Shown here one piece after another: positions 9,348-18,484 of a DNA stretch of 64,000 nt. A program made the position numbers and the translations under genes. This stretch comes from Shinella yambaruensis (lineage in GTDB: Bacteria; Pseudomonadota; Alphaproteobacteria; Rhizobiales; Rhizobiaceae), in NCBI RefSeq assembly GCF_022899355.1, contig NZ_JALJCK010000006.1, forward strand, positions 362,814 through 426,813. Reading direction: 5' to 3'. How positions within the stretch are numbered: position 1 is the first letter of the stretch; each line of letters starts with the position of its first letter. The notes beneath the pieces are model-generated. The model saw only the letters and a list, made by a program, of their open reading frames with translations. It did no database searches and had not been told where the DNA came from.

Positions 9348-10565
9348 ATGATCGCAATTGAAGATGGGGACAGGCCGCGCAGGCTTTCGAGCGCATGGGC
9401 GCGGGTTCTTGCGGCGGGCACCCTGTTGACGCTGGCCGGCTGCATGGTTCCGAGCGACGGGCCGCTGACCCACGAGGTCCTTTCGGCCGGCGCGGACGGC
9501 AGGTCCTACGACATTCCCCAGACCAGGCTGGTCTTCGACGTCGTGAGCATCGACCAGCGCGTCGCCGGCCGCGTCAGCGCGGGCAAGCGCCCCGGTCTTT
9601 CCAGCACCTTCGGCTTCGGCGGTGGGGGCGGCACGCCGGTCATCGGCGTCGGCGACCGACTGGAGGTCACGATCTTCGAGGCGGGCCCGGATGGCCTGTT
9701 CTCCACCACCGAGCGCAAGTCGACGTCGATCCCCGTCGTCGTGCAGCCGGACGGCCATGGCCAGATCCCCTATGTCGGCTCCGTGCGTTTTGCCGGCATG
9801 ACGATCGATTCGGCCCGCGCGACGATCGTCGATGCGCTGAAGGCCAAGGCGGTGGAGCCGGACGTCATCGTCTCGCTTGCGACCAATGCCTCGCGCACGG
9901 TGTCGATCCAGGGCGACGTGAACCGGTCTGGCATCCTGCCGCTCGGGCTGAGCGGGCAGCATCTCAGCGAGGTGATCGCCCTTGCCGGCGGCGCGTCCAA
10001 GCCGCCCTACGACACCTATGTGAGCCTGAAGCGCGGCGGCCGGACGCGCAGCGTGCTGCTGCAGTCGCTGATCGACAATCCGAAGGACGACATCTACGTC
10101 AAGCCGGACGACCAGATCTATGTGAGCTACGACCCGCAGACCTTCGCGGCGCTCGGCCAGACGGGCAAGACGGGCAAGATCCCGTTCAACGCGGCCAGGC
10201 TGAGCCTGGTGGAGGCGGCGGCGCTGGCCGGCGGCGGCAATGTGGCGACGGCGGACCCGAAGGGCTATTTCGTCTTCCGCTACGAGGACGAGGGCGTCTA
10301 CCGCAGCGTCGTCGGCGACGACCGGTTCCGCGACCTGATCGCGCGCGGCATGATGCCGGACGGGGAGGGACGCTATCCGATCGTCTACCGGCTCGATCTG
10401 GCGGCGACGCAGAGCTATATCGTGGCGCAGACTTTCCCGGTGCGGAACAAGGACGTGGTCTACCTGGCGCGTCACATGGCGACGGACCTTGCGAAGTTCC
10501 TGACGATCGTTTCCAGCGGGGCGAGCGCGGCCTACAACATCCAGCGCACCGCGGACCTGCTCTGA
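9348..10565 (+). CDS. Outer-membrane polysaccharide export lipoprotein (Wza/KpsD-type OPX)
   Basis: Polysaccharide export channel protein of 405 aa. The ATG at 9348 has AAGGGAAA (9331-9338) upstream and gives a lipoprotein signal ending in LAGC near residue 31. A Poly_export domain follows (VGDRLEVTIFEAG, then the VQPDGHGQIPYVGSVRFAGM block), then SLBB-like segments (SIQGDVNRSGILPLGLSGQH). It should form the outer-membrane conduit for capsule polymer together with the KpsE-like protein. It is shorter than E. coli KpsD and more like rhizobial OPX proteins. It is followed about 100 bp later by kpsC. Confidence 0.9.
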   Translation: MIAIEDGDRPRRLSSAWARVLAAGTLLTLAGCMVPSDGPLTHEVLSAGADGRSYDIPQTRLVFDVVSIDQRVAGRVSAGKRPGLSSTFGFGGGGGTPVIGVGDRLEVTIFEAGPDGLFSTTERKSTSIPVVVQPDGHGQIPYVGSVRFAGMTIDSARATIVDALKAKAVEPDVIVSLATNASRTVSIQGDVNRSGILPLGLSGQHLSEVIALAGGASKPPYDTYVSLKRGGRTRSVLLQSLIDNPKDDIYVKPDDQIYVSYDPQTFAALGQTGKTGKIPFNAARLSLVEAAALAGGGNVATADPKGYFVFRYEDEGVYRSVVGDDRFRDLIARGMMPDGEGRYPIVYRLDLAATQSYIVAQTFPVRNKDVVYLARHMATDLAKFLTIVSSGASAAYNIQRTADLL

Positions 10566-10668
10566 CAGGTCCCTGGTCCGCTTGACGCGGTGATGCCGGC
10601 GCCATTTGCGGCCGGTCTGCCGGCGGCAGACGGCGCGCGGGCCTGCCGAAATTGCTCTCGAGGACTGC

Positions 10669-12696
10669 ATGGCCGGCCAGGCACGCAAAACCTATGCGCT
10701 TCTTTCCTTCGGTCTCTGGCAGCAACGGGCGGATATCGCGCGTCTGCTCGATGCCGAGATCGTCGCCTGGCCCTTCGCGCTGCCCGGCCGGATCGACGGG
10801 TTCATCGGCTGGGGGCGCCGGTCGTCCGGCCGTCGCGCTGTGCGCCTTGCGGCGCGCAGCGGCAAGGAGGCCATCACCCTTGAGGATGGGTTCCTGCGCG
10901 GCTTTGCGGCGGGGCGGGGGGAACCGAGCCATTCCTATGTGATCGACCGGGAGGGCATCTATTTCGATGCGCTCCAGCCGAGCGATCTCGACCGGCTGCT
11001 GTCGCAACCGGTGACCGATGCCGTCGCGCTCGGCCGCGCCGGCCGGCTGATGGCGCAACTGCGCGGCGCGCGCCTGTCGAAGTACAACAACAGCCCGGTG
11101 ATGACGCCGACGGCGGCTGGCGTGCCGCACGGCCGGCCTTTCGTCCTGCTCGTCGATCAGGTGGCCGGCGATGCCTCCATTGCCGGGGCCGGGGCGAGCG
11201 CGTCAAGCTTCCGCGCCATGCTGGAACATGCGGTCGCCCACCATCCGGGGAAGACGCTGGTCGTGCGTACCCATCCGGCGGCGGGCGACCGCAGCCTCTT
11301 GCGGCAGGCGGCAAACGCCATCGGGGCCGAGATCGTGGTGCCCGCGCGCATGAATCCCTGGCCGCTGCTGGAGGAGGCCGACTGCGTCTATACGGTGTCG
11401 AGCCAGCTCGGCTTCGAGGCGCTGATGGCGGAGCGGCCCGTCCATTGTTTCGGGACGACCTATTATTCCGGCCGCGGCCTCACCGTCGACCATGGGCGCC
11501 TGTCGCCCGCCCGCCCGCCGGCCTCGCTCGAACAGATTTTCCACGCGGCCTATATCGACTATTCGCATTACCTCGACCTGCACACGCGCGCGCCTTGCAC
11601 GCCGGAGCGGGCGGTGGAACAGGCGATCACGGTGCGCGACCAGCGTGCGCGCATCGAGCGCAAGGTGTTCACCGCCGGCTTCTCGCCGTGGAAGCGCAGG
11701 GCCATGACCCCCTTCCTGAAGGGCATGGCAGGCGATCCGGTCCATGCCCGCTCGCTCGAGGCCGCGGCGGCGGCGGCACGCGCGGCGAACGGCGTCGTCG
11801 CGCTCTGGGGAAGCGATGCGGCGATGCCGGCCGACGTGCCGGCGATGCGTCTCGAAGACGGGTTCATCCGCTCCCGCGGGCTGGGGGTCAACCTCGCCAT
11901 GCCGTCCTCTGTCGCGCTCGACGGGGCGCATGTCTATTACGACGCGCGGGGTGAAAGCCGGCTGGAGGCGCTGATCGCGCATGGCACGGTCGACGAGGGG
12001 CTGCGGCGGCGGGCGCGCGATCTCGTGCGCCTGCTGGTCGAGCGCGGCGTGTCCAAGTACAATCTCGGGACGGCTGCCGACCTGCCGGCGGTTGCCGGCG
12101 GGCGGATGAAGATCCTGGTGCCGGGGCAGGTGGAGAAGGACGCCTCCATTCGCTACGGCTCCCCCGCGGTGCGCTCCAATGCCGATCTCGTGCGCGCCGT
12201 GCGCGCGCTCTTTCCCGATGCCTTCGTCGTCTACAAGGCGCATCCGGACGTCGTGTCCGGCGTGCGCGACGGCGGCGCCGAGCCGCAGGAGGCCGATCTC
12301 ATCGTTCGCAGCGGCGACATCCTGCAATGGATCGGCTGGGCCGACCGGGTCGAGACGATGACCTCGCTGGCCGGCTTCGAGGCGTTGTTGCGCGGCAAGG
12401 CCGTCGGCGTGCATGGCGCGCCGTTCTATGCCGGCTGGGGCCTGACGGACGATCGCCTGCCCATTCCACGCCGCGTGCGCCGCATCGACCTTGAGTCGCT
12501 GGTGGCCGCAAGTCTCATCTGCTATCCGCTTTATATCCATCCCCTCAGTGGCTTACCGTGCCGGCCGGAGGATTTGGTTGAGGAAATTTCAGGTACCGCC
12601 ATGAAATCGCCCGGAGTCGGACGGAAGGTCTTTTTGTGTGCGGCGCAACAAATCAACCGTGTTGGGGTGTTGCTTCGCGACTCGCGGTTGCGGTAA
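10669..12696 (+). CDS. kpsC: Capsular polysaccharide beta-Kdo transferase KpsC
   Basis: 675-aa cytoplasmic glycosyltransferase that, with KpsS, builds the poly-Kdo linker on phosphatidylglycerol in ABC-dependent capsules. Two homologous halves are visible. Each has an LEDGF(L/I)R motif (about residues 70 and 395), an SKYN motif, and a QV..DASI motif (LVDQVAGDASI near 163, PGQVEKDASI near 485). This tandem architecture is diagnostic of KpsC. The start at 10669 has GAGGA just upstream; an in-frame TTG at 10606 was rejected. The symbol lpsZ/rkpZ is used for rhizobial relatives. Confidence 0.9.
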   Translation: MAGQARKTYALLSFGLWQQRADIARLLDAEIVAWPFALPGRIDGFIGWGRRSSGRRAVRLAARSGKEAITLEDGFLRGFAAGRGEPSHSYVIDREGIYFDALQPSDLDRLLSQPVTDAVALGRAGRLMAQLRGARLSKYNNSPVMTPTAAGVPHGRPFVLLVDQVAGDASIAGAGASASSFRAMLEHAVAHHPGKTLVVRTHPAAGDRSLLRQAANAIGAEIVVPARMNPWPLLEEADCVYTVSSQLGFEALMAERPVHCFGTTYYSGRGLTVDHGRLSPARPPASLEQIFHAAYIDYSHYLDLHTRAPCTPERAVEQAITVRDQRARIERKVFTAGFSPWKRRAMTPFLKGMAGDPVHARSLEAAAAAARAANGVVALWGSDAAMPADVPAMRLEDGFIRSRGLGVNLAMPSSVALDGAHVYYDARGESRLEALIAHGTVDEGLRRRARDLVRLLVERGVSKYNLGTAADLPAVAGGRMKILVPGQVEKDASIRYGSPAVRSNADLVRAVRALFPDAFVVYKAHPDVVSGVRDGGAEPQEADLIVRSGDILQWIGWADRVETMTSLAGFEALLRGKAVGVHGAPFYAGWGLTDDRLPIPRRVRRIDLESLVAASLICYPLYIHPLSGLPCRPEDLVEEISGTAMKSPGVGRKVFLCAAQQINRVGVLLRDSRLR

Positions 12697-12872
12697 AAGG
12701 CGGCCAGAAAAATGGGAACGGGGCCGAGTCGCCATCTTGAGCGCAGCGGTCATTCGTGTGCCGGGGGATCGGCGACAAAATCGGGGAGTATGGCAGATGC
12801 GGTTGCTAAAACGGCGCCTTTGTGCGAATACCATTCCATCCAGCAGCATAATTTGAGTTGAGCCGACCTGTC

Positions 12873-14285
12873 ATGAGCGTACAGCATGATACCGATTTGA
12901 AGGCGGGTCGCTCCGACGCCGAAGGCGCCGCTTCCGCGCGTGGGTCCCGGCTGATCAATCTGGCGTTGCGCCGCAAGCTTTCCAAGCGCTTCCCCTCCAA
13001 AAGCGCGCCGCGCGTGCTTTTTCTGCAGGGGCCTGTCGGTCCTTTCTTCCGCAAGGCTCAGGCGCTGCTCAATGACAGCGGTTTCGATGCCTGGCGCATC
13101 TGTTTCAACGCCGGCGACCGGCTTTTTGCCCGGGGCGGCAAGATCCTGCATTTCTCCGGCACGGCCGATGTCTGGCGGGACTGGTTCACCGAAATCGTCG
13201 GCGAACATGGCTTCGACCATGTCGTGCTCTTCGGCTGCGAGCGCGAGGTCCACAAGATCGCGATCGAGCAATGTGCCACGCTCAACATTCCCGTCCTCAG
13301 CCTGGAGGAGGGATATATCCGCCCCGGCTTCGTGACGATGGAGGTCGGCGGCAACAACTGGCGCTCGCCGCTCGCGGGTCTTCTGCCTTCCGGCAACGAC
13401 GAGGAGAAGCGCCGGGAGCGGCCGCGCGGGACGAATTTCCCGTCGTCCTTCGGTGCCATGGCGACCTATGCCTTCATCTATTTTTCGGTGCGCGGGGTCT
13501 TTTCGACGCTGAGCGAACGCAAGCTCTTCCACAAGCACAAGCGTTCGCTGGCACCCGAGGCCTTCTACTGGATCAAGAACTACTACCGGAAGTTCCGCAA
13601 TCTCGGCAGCAATTACCGCACCATGGAGCGGCTGCTCGAGCACCATGACAAGAAGTACTACATCGTGCCGCTGCAGGTGCACGACGACAGCCAGCTCGGC
13701 GCGGCCGCGAGCGGCTGGAACAATCAGAAGCTCATTCTGAAGACCATCGTTTCCTTCGCGCGAAATGCGCCGCCGACGCACCAGCTGGTGTTCAAGATCC
13801 ACCCCATGGAGCGCGGGCACAGCCAGGACAAGCAGTTCATCCGCCAGGTCGGCGTGCTCAACAATGTCTCCGAGCGCATCCACATCCTCGACAGCGGTTC
13901 GCTGGGCCTGATGACGCGGCATGCCGCGGGCATGGTGACGATCAACAGCACCTCCGGCCTCTCGGCGCTCCAGCACGGCATTCCGCTTGCCGTTCTCGGC
14001 CAGGCCTTCTACCGGCATCCCTCGCTCGCCTTCTGCGTCAACAAGGGCATCGAGCTGGACAGTTTCTGGTCGTCCGGCCATGTCGCACCGACGGCGCAGC
14101 GGCGCGACTACCTGAACTGGATCGCCCGGGAATGCCTGCATCCCGGCGACTACTACGCCTATGAGGGCATCGAGATCGCGGTGAATTCGCTGCTGGAAAA
14201 GCTCCGGGCCATGGATGCTGCGGGCCGCGTGGTGGAGCTGCCCGACGTGTCCAACGTCATGCCGCTGCTGGCGCAGTCGCAGTAA
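12873..14285 (+). CDS. kpsS: Capsule biosynthesis Kdo transferase KpsS-like
   Basis: 470-aa protein of the capsule-synthesis family, single-domain like KpsS, which adds the first Kdo to the lipid acceptor. Recognisable features are the early RVLFLQGPVGPFFRK segment, LSLEEGYIRPGF (the counterpart of the KpsC EDGF motif), PLQVHDDSQL, FKIHPMERG and a C-terminal INSTSGLSALQHGIP block. The ATG at 12873 was preferred over a TTG at 12858; neither has a strong Shine-Dalgarno sequence. A 176-bp gap separates it from kpsC and no promoter was identified there. It converges on kpsT. Confidence 0.85.
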   Translation: MSVQHDTDLKAGRSDAEGAASARGSRLINLALRRKLSKRFPSKSAPRVLFLQGPVGPFFRKAQALLNDSGFDAWRICFNAGDRLFARGGKILHFSGTADVWRDWFTEIVGEHGFDHVVLFGCEREVHKIAIEQCATLNIPVLSLEEGYIRPGFVTMEVGGNNWRSPLAGLLPSGNDEEKRRERPRGTNFPSSFGAMATYAFIYFSVRGVFSTLSERKLFHKHKRSLAPEAFYWIKNYYRKFRNLGSNYRTMERLLEHHDKKYYIVPLQVHDDSQLGAAASGWNNQKLILKTIVSFARNAPPTHQLVFKIHPMERGHSQDKQFIRQVGVLNNVSERIHILDSGSLGLMTRHAAGMVTINSTSGLSALQHGIPLAVLGQAFYRHPSLAFCVNKGIELDSFWSSGHVAPTAQRRDYLNWIARECLHPGDYYAYEGIEIAVNSLLEKLRAMDAAGRVVELPDVSNVMPLLAQSQ

Positions 14286-14369
14286 GGGCGGCACGCCGCT
14301 TTCAGGCAGCCGGGATAGATCGTGCGCTCCCGAGGGCGCGCGGGGGCCACTGCCCGTACCTTTAGGGGA

Positions 14370-15053
14370 TCAGGCGGACCGGCGCTGGCTGGCGGAGGTG
14401 CGAAGGATTTCCTCGTGCACCTCGATCGCTTCCTCGATGTCGTTGTAGAAGGTGAGCTGGCCGTTGTTCATGACGCCGCCGATGTCGCAGAACGAGCGCA
14501 ACAGGCCGGAAGAGTGGGAGACGAGCAGCAGGGTGGCGTTCTCGCGCCGCTCGTCGAAGACGTCCTTGCACTTCTGCTTGAAGGTGGAATCCCCGACGGC
14601 GATCACCTCGTCGATCAGGTAATATTCGAAGCCGATCGCCATGCAGATGCCGAAGGAGAGGCGCGCCTTCATGCCCGCCGAATAGGTCTTCACCGGCATG
14701 TCGAGATAGGGGCCGAGCTCGGAGAAATCGGCGACGAAATCCAGAACCTTGTTGCGGTTCTTGCCGTAGATGTCGGCGATGAAGCGGGTGTTCTGCGCGC
14801 CCGTCAGCTTGCTGTGCACGCCGCCCCTGAAGCCCAGCGGCCAGGAGATCTTGCCCTCGCGCAGGATGCGTCCGGAATCGGGCATGTCCGCGCCGGAGAT
14901 CAGGCTCATCAGCGTGGACTTGCCGGCGCCGTTGCGGCCGAGAATGCCGATATTGGTGCCGGGCCGGAAGGCGGCCGTGAACCGGTCCAGAATGACCTTC
15001 TTGCCGCCGCCGGGGCGAGGGAAGGCCTTGCTGACATTGTCGAAGATGATCAT
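14370..15053 (-). CDS. kpsT: Capsule ABC exporter ATP-binding protein KpsT
   Basis: 227-aa ATPase energising polymer export. Walker A is GRNGAGKST (about residues 40-48), the signature is YSAGMKARLSFG, and Walker B is YYLIDE. The length and the short helical region fit the KpsT/RkpS group rather than import ATPases. The ATG at 15053 shares its first base with the kpsM stop codon (TGATG), so translation is coupled. It is last in the kpsE-kpsM-kpsT minus-strand operon and faces kpsS tail to tail. Confidence 0.93.
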   Translation of the reverse strand: MIIFDNVSKAFPRPGGGKKVILDRFTAAFRPGTNIGILGRNGAGKSTLMSLISGADMPDSGRILREGKISWPLGFRGGVHSKLTGAQNTRFIADIYGKNRNKVLDFVADFSELGPYLDMPVKTYSAGMKARLSFGICMAIGFEYYLIDEVIAVGDSTFKQKCKDVFDERRENATLLLVSHSSGLLRSFCDIGGVMNNGQLTFYNDIEEAIEVHEEILRTSASQRRSA

Positions 15054-15844
15054 CAGTCTATGATCTTTCGGCGGAAGAGGCGTTCCAGCACGAGCGCGGC
15101 CGTGAGCAGCGCGGTGGAAAGCCCGAGCAGGTAAGACTTGCTCAGCAGCGCGTGATAATCGAGATAGGTCGAGGTGCGGAACCATTCGACGCAGTGCAGG
15201 AACGGGTTCCACCACAGCACGGCCTGGAAGCCGGGCGGCATTTCTGCCGGCATGAAGAAGACGCCGGACAACAGCATCAGCGGCATGCTCAGCATGCTGA
15301 GGAAAGTGTCGTAGCGCGGCACGAGCGCGCTCATCGTCGCGTTGAACGCGGCGAAGGAGAAGGCGAAGTAGAGGATCGCGGCCATGCCCTCGGCGAATTC
15401 GCCGGGATAGACGATGACGTCACGGTCGAGCGAGATCGCAAGCCCGACCATGAACAGGCTGCAGATGATCAGCCAGATCGTCGTCTCCAGCAGGAACGTC
15501 GCCACCAGCGTATCGAGCGGCCTGACCAGCGGATAGGTCAGCATCGGCTGGTTGCTGATGATGGCGCGCTCCGTCTTGCGCGAGATGCCGCGCGTCATGC
15601 GGAAGCCGAAGACACCGGCCAGGATGAACAGCAGCGCATTGTCGCCGAAGGGGACATGGGCCTTCAACTGCGTGTGGATCAGGAGAAAGATGCCGACATA
15701 GGCGGCGGGCTCGATGAGGATCCAGATGAAGCCCAGCCGGCTTTCCCCGAAACGCGTCACCGCGCTGCGCACGACGAGCGCGGAAATGACCCGCGCGTTT
15801 TCGCGCAGCGCATAGCTTAGGGGTTTTTCAGCGAGCAGAGCCAT
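15053..15844 (-). CDS. kpsM: Capsule ABC exporter permease KpsM
   Basis: 263-aa ABC-2 type inner-membrane protein with about six hydrophobic segments, including FIWILIEPAAYVGIFLLIHT and LLSGVFFMPAEMPPGF. The latter region is conserved in polysaccharide exporter permeases. It pairs with KpsT to move the lipid-linked capsule chain across the inner membrane. It lies 24 bp downstream of kpsE, with GGAGAG as ribosome binding site in that gap, and overlaps kpsT by one base. Confidence 0.92.
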   Translation of the reverse strand: MALLAEKPLSYALRENARVISALVVRSAVTRFGESRLGFIWILIEPAAYVGIFLLIHTQLKAHVPFGDNALLFILAGVFGFRMTRGISRKTERAIISNQPMLTYPLVRPLDTLVATFLLETTIWLIICSLFMVGLAISLDRDVIVYPGEFAEGMAAILYFAFSFAAFNATMSALVPRYDTFLSMLSMPLMLLSGVFFMPAEMPPGFQAVLWWNPFLHCVEWFRTSTYLDYHALLSKSYLLGLSTALLTAALVLERLFRRKIID

Positions 15845-15868
15845 TCCGCCACTCTCTCCTCATCGCGA

Positions 15869-17281
15869 TCAGATCGCGTGATCCTTCACGGACCGGAAGG
15901 CGAAGTAACCGATGAGCCAAAGGCACGACGCCGCGGCGAGCATGATGAGCGTGTTGATCGCACCCAGCGGATAGAGGGCGATTTCCGGCTCGCGCGGCTG
16001 CACGTAGACGGCGAAGTAACGCTCCTGCTTCTGCGCCTCCTGCATGGCCGTTTCCAATGCGGCGAGGGAGGTCGTGTAGGCCTTGACGGCGAACTCCTGC
16101 TCGACGCTGAGCTCGGTGAACCGGTCGATCATTTCGGGCAGGGCCCGGCCGGCGTCCAAGCCGCTGCGCGTCGTCTTGTTGCTGGCGTCGTTATCGTTCT
16201 CGCCGTCGCCGCTGATACGCTTCTTCTGTTCGACCAGCTGGTTTTCCAAGGCAACGATCTGCCGCTCGATGACGCGGGCGGAGGGCGCGTCCTTGCTGAC
16301 CGAATCGACCAGCGCCTTGTAACGGGTGCGAAGCGAGGCCAGCTCCTGCTCGAGCGAGCTGATGATCGTCGCTTCCATGGTCGCGACCGCCGTCGGATCG
16401 ACGGCCTGTTCGGAGATGCGCAGGTCGGTGATCTGGCCGCGGATGTTGCGCAGCCGCTCTTCCGAGCGTGCGACCTGTACGTTGGCCACCTCGATGAACT
16501 GCCGGCGCGACTTTTCCGAAAGCGTGTTGACCAGGTTTTCCGAGACGGTGAGGACCGCGTCGGCCACCTGTTTTGCATCCGACGGCGAGAAGGCGAAGAC
16601 GCGCATCGTCACGTTGCCGGTCGTGGAGTTGTAGCTGACATTGACCATGTCCCGCCAATAGTCGCGGAACTCGTCGAGCGGGCGGCTCTCGTTCTCGCGA
16701 TAGAGGAAATCGATGTTCGGGCGGGAATAGACGGTGCGGATGTCGACGCCGGTCTGCTCCTGGATGTCCGGCAGGATCTGGGAAGACTGGATGTAGTCGG
16801 CGACCACATAGGAATCGCCCGACTGCGCGCTCGATCCGACGAGCGCGGTGAGGCCAAGGGCGTTCAGCGAGGAGGAGTTCGAGCCGCGCACCGAGAATTG
16901 CGTCTCGACGACATATTGCGGGCTGGCGATGAAGATATAGTAGAGGCCCGTCAGGATCGTCGGCAGGATCGCCGCCAGCACGAAGGAGATGATGGGCCAG
17001 GGAAGCTGTCGCTTCTGCTTGGGCATCGCGGGCAGGGTCAGGACGGTGCTGACGAGGTCGGCGGGCTTGCGCGCGCGTATTTCGGCCCGCGAGCCGAGAT
17101 TCTCGTCGTCATCGATAGCCGGATTGACGGGGCGCTTGACCGCACCCTGCTTGATCTTCACGACTTTCTGTTCTGCAGCGCGCTGGCGGGCGCGGCGCTT
17201 GGCGATTTCGAGCAGGCTGCTCGTATTGTCGGCGACGTGGGTCGGGGTCTCCGCCAGGAGGGGCGCTTTCTCATCTTTCAC
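15869..17281 (-). CDS. kpsE: Capsule export inner-membrane adaptor KpsE-like (PCP family)
   Basis: 470-aa polysaccharide co-polymerase/adaptor. A long charged cytoplasmic N-terminus (about 95 residues) precedes TM1 (SFVLAAILPTILTGLYYIFI), then a large periplasmic coiled-coil region (about 130-430) and a C-terminal TM2 (LIMLAAASCLWLIGYFAF). This layout matches KpsE/RkpR, which links KpsMT to the OPX channel. The start is GTG at 17281, with GGAAAG about 15 bp upstream. The N-terminal extension is longer than in E. coli KpsE. A terminator after cysQ suggests this operon has its own promoter at 17282-17365. Confidence 0.88.
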   Translation of the reverse strand: MKDEKAPLLAETPTHVADNTSSLLEIAKRRARQRAAEQKVVKIKQGAVKRPVNPAIDDDENLGSRAEIRARKPADLVSTVLTLPAMPKQKRQLPWPIISFVLAAILPTILTGLYYIFIASPQYVVETQFSVRGSNSSSLNALGLTALVGSSAQSGDSYVVADYIQSSQILPDIQEQTGVDIRTVYSRPNIDFLYRENESRPLDEFRDYWRDMVNVSYNSTTGNVTMRVFAFSPSDAKQVADAVLTVSENLVNTLSEKSRRQFIEVANVQVARSEERLRNIRGQITDLRISEQAVDPTAVATMEATIISSLEQELASLRTRYKALVDSVSKDAPSARVIERQIVALENQLVEQKKRISGDGENDNDASNKTTRSGLDAGRALPEMIDRFTELSVEQEFAVKAYTTSLAALETAMQEAQKQERYFAVYVQPREPEIALYPLGAINTLIMLAAASCLWLIGYFAFRSVKDHAI

Positions 17282-17365
17282 GTCGGCTCACTCTTTCCAA
17301 CAGCAAACGGGGTCGTCGCCTAAATGCTTGTCGCCGCAACTTATTCGAAATTGCCTTTACAGACA

Positions 17366-17394
17366 ATAAAAATGCCGCGGCCGGGAAGGCCGCC
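17366..17394 (-). terminator. Terminator after cysQ (minus strand)
   Basis: Read on the minus strand: GCGGCC-TTCCC-GGCCGC (17393 down to 17377) followed closely by GGCATTTTTATT. It ends cysQ transcription about 70 bp after its stop codon and separates it from the kpsEMT operon. Confidence 0.65.
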
Positions 17395-17463
17395 CGCAGG
17401 GCGAACGGGAGCGGAACATCCCGCCCTTTCCGGTCGACGCGCATTCCTCGTCGAGCAATCTGG

Positions 17464-18291
17464 TCATTTTGTGGTCGTCGCCGGTCCCTTGCTCCAGTCG
17501 GTGCTCGAGGCGATGAAGTTCGGGTTGGCGAAATCCGCGTCGTGCGCCTGGCGGGTCTTGCCGTAGAGGAGGGGCGCGCCGTCGAGCGTGCGTGTCTGTC
17601 CGCCGGCGGCGCGCAGCACCGCGTCGCCGGCGGCCGTGTCCCATTCCATGGTGCGGCCGAAACGCGGATAGACGTCGGCAAGTCCTTCCGCCACAAGGCA
17701 GAATTTCAGCGAGGAGCCGATCGCCGTGCAGGCGTCGATGCCGTGGTCGTCGAGAAAGCGGGTCGTTTCGGGCGTGGCATGCGAGCGGCTGGCGACGGCC
17801 GTCAACGCGCTGCCGCAGCTGCGGCAGCCGATGGACTGCCGCTTTGCGATGGTGGCCTCGCCGCGCACCTCGAAGCGTTCCGCCCGCTCGCCGTCCGCGA
17901 TGAAGCCGGTCGAGAGCGCGGGCGCGTAGACGATGCCCGCGACCGGAGCCCTTTCGCGGATCAGGGCGATGTTGACGGTGAATTCGCTGCGCCCGGCGAT
18001 GAACTCCTTCGTGCCGTCGAGCGGATCGACGAGGAAGAAGACGCCGCCGGAAATATCCGGCACGCGGCCGGCCGCGACAGCCTCCTCGGCGATGACGGGA
18101 ACCTCCGGAAAATGGCGTGCAAGCGCGGCGAGGATCAGCCGTTCGGCCTCCTCGTCCGCGGCGGTGACCGGCGACCGGTCCGCCTTGTACTGGACATCGG
18201 CTCCTGCCTTGTGGATGGCCATGATGGCGGCGCCGGCGGCCAGTGCCGCGCTCTCCAAGACTTGCCCGAGTTCCATTCCGTTCGCCTGCAT
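17464..18291 (-). CDS. cysQ: 3'(2'),5'-bisphosphate nucleotidase CysQ
   Basis: 275-aa inositol-monophosphatase-superfamily enzyme that hydrolyses PAP (and possibly PAPS) in sulfate assimilation. The three metal-site motifs are all present: the EE pair in VIAEEAVAAGR, DPLDGTKEF, and EWDTAAGDAVLRAAGG. The start at 18291 is supported by AGGACGAC upstream; an in-frame ATG five codons later is also possible. It is transcribed toward the kps genes but is separated from them by a terminator, and it is divergent from soxB. Confidence 0.92.
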   Translation of the reverse strand: MQANGMELGQVLESAALAAGAAIMAIHKAGADVQYKADRSPVTAADEEAERLILAALARHFPEVPVIAEEAVAAGRVPDISGGVFFLVDPLDGTKEFIAGRSEFTVNIALIRERAPVAGIVYAPALSTGFIADGERAERFEVRGEATIAKRQSIGCRSCGSALTAVASRSHATPETTRFLDDHGIDACTAIGSSLKFCLVAEGLADVYPRFGRTMEWDTAAGDAVLRAAGGQTRTLDGAPLLYGKTRQAHDADFANPNFIASSTDWSKGPATTTK

Positions 18292-18484
18292 GCTGTCGTC
18301 GTCCTGCCGTTTCTGCGCATGCCTTAGCCGCGGGACGGCCTGAAAGCAAATGCCCTGCCTGCTCCTGCCGCCACATCATGACGTCAGCATGTGGAAAGTC
18401 GCCGGCCCGGATGCGACAAGATGACGCCGGACTTGCCGTTTGTGCTGCATATGCGAATGTGGGGCGACTGATCCGGGATTTCGC

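Noticed and set aside
10606..10668. Longer KpsC start at a TTG codon
   Set aside because: No ribosome binding site; the ATG at 10669 is preceded by GAGGA and begins close to the usual KpsC N-terminus.
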